This document shows, piece by piece, positions 61,460 to 64,000 of a DNA stretch of 64,000 nucleotides. Positions within the stretch are counted from its first letter, which is position 1; each line of letters opens with the position of its first letter. The DNA is from Hemibagrus wyckioides (taxonomy: Eukaryota; Chordata; Actinopteri; Siluriformes; Bagridae), in assembly GCF_019097595.1 (NCBI RefSeq), contig NC_080734.1:10549392-10613391 (forward strand). Direction: 5' to 3'. The notes under the pieces were generated by a model. The model made no database searches. It was not told where the DNA came from and saw nothing but the letters and a program-made list of their open reading frames with translations. A program made the position numbers and the translations under genes.

Positions 61460-61614
61460 TTGTTTCTTTTACTGATTCTACCAGCCTGCTGTATCCTGGT
61501 TTTTTCATTTTTTTTTTGAGAACTCTGCCATTTTTTGTGCCGTTCTTAATAAAGACTCTAAGTTTGAACTCGGACTGTGTTCTGCATTTGGGTCCTCACC
61601 TGCCACTCGTGACA
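61460..61614 (+). repeat. 3' LTR, truncated to its last 155 bp
   Basis: It matches 58654-58809 base for base, except for 10 rather than 11 T residues in one run. It keeps the polyadenylation signal but has no promoter. The lost part would have included the polypurine tract and U3. Confidence 0.93.
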
Positions 61615-61619
61615 CATGC

Positions 61620-62902
61620 AGTTACTTGTTTCCCGCCTCATGGGATATTTTTAAGGCTAGTGTAACAGTAAAATGTGTGAATAATTCCTAGATGTGAAAA
61701 GAATCAATTGCTTCTTGCATGCTTCAGATTAAATCTCACACAGGGTTTTGTCTCAGTGTCTGTACTCCTGGTGTTGAAGAGGTACAACAAGGTGAAACTT
61801 CTTATAAATTAACCACTGAAATATGCCTCACTGTTTTACAAGAATTCTTTGACTAGCTTGTGGACGTGATGTTTTATTTATCATATCATTTAAGGATAGA
61901 TTTTTTAAATGTATCTCAATGAACTAAGGCTCGGAACTTAGGCCTGGCTTCTAGCTCCCAGTATAACTCATACACTATAATGGCTTTAAATAGAGATGTA
62001 TTTTAAGCGCTCTTCAGCACAGTAGATATGAAAAAAACATTTTTGGTTATGGGAACAAAGTGAAACCAAGCCCATTTGGGAGAGTATGATTACTGAGGGA
62101 GTGTCACTCTCCGGTCCATAGCGCAAACCCAAAGACAAAAATGGAGATGAAAACAGACAGTTTGGTGGTTCTTCTGGCTTCCCCTCCTCAACCAGATGCA
62201 CCCAGTCAAGCTGACAAAGCTTTTGTTTCTTTCCTTTCTGGCTTTTCCAACTTGTTTTCTTCAGCCTCAGCTAAAACAGACTATGGGCCAGCTACTGTAT
62301 GTGGTCATGGACAGCTCTGGAAGGTGTTCAACTAAATGGGCTTTAGCTGTATGCAGACAGTGGTGCATTTGTTTTAATTGGCATCTCTGATGGGTTCCAG
62401 GTGCCACTCCAGAGGTGCATCTCTCCATCATGGTGTGGATGTAGCTGTGTGTGTGTCCATGGAGGCATCTCTACTGGAGAGGGGGAAAGCACCACATGAA
62501 AGGCCACCTGGGTGTGGCCCCATATGGCCCTGGGGTGAGTGGGGGTTGGACGAAGAGATGGAGGAATGGGGGGGAAAAAAGAAAATGAGAGGAAAGGGCA
62601 CTCTGATGTGCTGAGGCCCCAGTATCTGCAGGATACAAAAAAAAAGCAGCTGCTTCGGGTAACCCCCTCCCACACACACACACACACACACCCTAGGCCA
62701 ATTAAGACACTGTTATGTCGTTAGTGAGCGTTCATCATAAACCCCTCTCATCTCCTCCCATTAAAATCTCTCCACTGCTCTCAGATACACTTTTTTCTCA
62801 GAATGTTAACAAATGCCAATCATAATCCTAAAAATAAGCCCTTGAATATAGACTATAGACAATGCAGAGTTTTAGAGAGTAAAATAACAAATCAGGAATA
62901 GA

Positions 62903-62936
<34 letters not shown>

Positions 62937-63256
62937 ACCTAAACCCTGCCTGAAAGACATGCTGTTGAGATGAACTCAAGCGAAACATGAGATCAGTCTG
63001 TCTTCAACTCCCTATTCAAACTCCAGCACTGTCAGGAAACGGTAGTAGTGACCTCAACACACACACACACACACACACAGAGGGAAAAGTGGGGGTGTAC
63101 CGAAACCGCACTCACTGTTCCATCAGAGCCTGAAGCGTGGGTCATACCCTCCCCATATACTAGTCAGTCAGAGAAGCAAATCCCAGCAGCTACTCACAGA
63201 GAGGTCTGCATTCAACATGTCAATACATTTAAAAAAGTTAAAAAATTTTAAAAAAT
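61620..63256. other. no gene seen
   Basis: Short ORFs only, with AC repeats at 62671-62690, 62905-62937 and 63057-63079. A G-rich stretch at 62525-62580 has no recognisable coding sequence. Confidence 0.55.
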
Positions 63257-63482
63257 TAAACACGAAAAAGTTTGCAGACACCTGACAATCCCAGCCATAT
63301 GTGCTTTTTGATTATCCCATTCCAGGTTTAGACCTCCTTTGTGGTTTGGCTCATTTCTACTCTTTTGGGAAGGCATTCCATTAGAATTAGGAGAGTTTTT
63401 GTGGGAATTTTGTCATTCAGTCACAAGAGCATTAATGTTGTTGGGTGAAAAGTTCATCCCAAAGGTGTTCAGTGCACTTGAG

Positions 63483-63572
<90 letters not shown>

Positions 63573-63802
63573 CAGACATTATTCATCCCAATGGGAAACT
63601 TACAAGCTAGATCAGGACTTTAGAGTTCTTTCACACCAACATTGACAAACTATGGCTTGATGGACCTCACTTTGTAGGTTTGGCTCCACTACTTAGCTAC
63701 AGTAAAGGAAATTTCTTCATGCTACAGCACACAAAGACATCCTATACTTCTGTGTGCTTCCTACTATGTGGCAAAGTAAGGGGAAAAACCACATGATCTA
63801 CT
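63257..63802 (-). mobile_element. Tc1-like element, family E, interrupted by a GATA-tailed insert
   Basis: It begins AAAAGTTTGCAGACACCTGA and CAATCCCAGCCATATGTGC, continues TTTTGGGAAGGCATTCCA and TTCATCCCAAAGGTGTTCAG. After the insert it goes on with GATGGACCTCACTTTGT, CATGCTACAGCACACAAAGA and GGGGAAAAACCACAT. This order matches a fish Tc1-like family related to family C. Much of the transposase is deleted and no frame remains. The right terminal repeat is not clear. Confidence 0.7.
63482..63612. repeat. GATA array plus retroposon end nested in the Tc1-like element
   Basis: About 22 GATA units, two GACA units, then TTATTCATCCCAATGGGAAA and CTTACA. The last part is the same retroposon end seen beside the 2824-3247 array. 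It splits a region of the Tc1-like element that is normally continuous (TTGAGG then TCAGG). Confidence 0.75.
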
Positions 63803-63934
63803 GTATTTGCATTATTGACTGGTGCTTTTATTCATAGTGTTTAACATTTAAAAGCAGTAAGCAGTTAACTGGAGCTTTGGCAGGCAGTAATTTGTCAATT
63901 TGTTAAGATTTAATCATTAAATCAATTCATATAG

Positions 63935-63985
63935 CCTCTTTATCCGGGTCAGGGTCACCTGAAGGTGGAAATACACCCTGAATAG
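63935..63985 (-). repeat. possible L2/SINE tail at the window edge
   Basis: On the minus strand CATCCTATTCAGGGTGTATT and GTGACCCTGACCCGGATAAA resemble the tail of 46320-46562. The element is cut by the window end. Confidence 0.45.
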
Positions 63986-64000
63986 GATGAATACATAAAC

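Larger units (their letters stand above)
58085..61619 (+). mobile_element. Ty3/Gypsy (Tf1/sushi-type) LTR retrotransposon, deleted copy
   Basis: The element is flanked by the 5-bp target duplication CATGC (58085-58089 and 61615-61619). LTR ends are TGTCA and TGACA. It has a complete 5' LTR (720 bp), gag remnants, a reverse transcriptase/RNase H frame, an integrase frame and a 3' LTR cut down to its last 155 bp. Missing parts are the Gag middle, the zinc knuckle, the protease and early RT, the RNase H to integrase link, part of the integrase core, and everything from the integrase C terminus to the start of the 3' LTR. Shared LTR sequence differs only by one T in a T-run, so the insertion is young. 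It cannot code for its own movement. Confidence 0.93.

Overview
The window is vertebrate nuclear DNA, almost certainly from a teleost fish. It is AT-rich and crowded with CA/TG, GA and GATA microsatellites. It carries tRNA-derived SINEs, at least five families of Tc1/mariner fragments and a Ty3/Gypsy element of the fish Tf1/sushi type. The repeat set resembles catfish and other otophysan genomes, but I cannot fix the species. There are no operons or prokaryotic features.

The only host gene I can support is the 5' part of an NHS-family gene, best matched to nhsl1 (Nance-Horan syndrome-like 1). It lies on the minus strand and is transcribed from high to low coordinates. The shared exon 2 is at 128-280. 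A 74-codon first coding exon is at 31925-32147. A second possible alternative first exon (78 codons, opening MGNAQ) is at 19249-19483. Both first exons end in phase 1 at a GT donor, as needed to join exon 2. A possible non-coding leader exon ends at a consensus donor at 33026. The rest of the gene lies beyond position 1. From 281 to about 33 kb the window is therefore mostly nhsl1 intron, and from 33 to 64 kb it is upstream or further intron sequence with no exon I could recognise.

Region by region: 0.3-19 kb is intron with a G-quadruplex motif, a 424-bp GATA/GACA array and scattered repeats. 19.2-19.8 kb is a GC-richer island with the candidate exon. 20.8-26.3 kb holds Tc1 derivatives and a SINE. 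28.1-29.5 kb is a SINE joined to a 19-bp minisatellite. 31.9-33.3 kb is the 5' end of nhsl1. 35.6-37.9 kb has two inverted Tc1 miniature elements. 38-47 kb has SINEs, an ATTC-type array, a Tc1 cluster and a SINE joined to a 21-bp minisatellite. 47.7-52.4 kb has more Tc1 remnants. 58,085-61,619 is a Ty3/Gypsy retrotransposon with a full 5' LTR, a truncated 3' LTR, a 5-bp target duplication and a heavily deleted interior. The last kilobase holds a Tc1-like element interrupted by a GATA-tailed retroposon fragment.

The most notable signals are four. The Gypsy element has a 10-nt complementarity between its predicted transcript start and the site just after its 5' LTR, the arrangement expected for self-priming. 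Its transcribed LTR region holds a 131-bp higher-order tandem repeat. Two copies of one SINE family each run into a minisatellite at the tRNA-like head. Two Tc1 deletion derivatives share the same internal inverted duplication.
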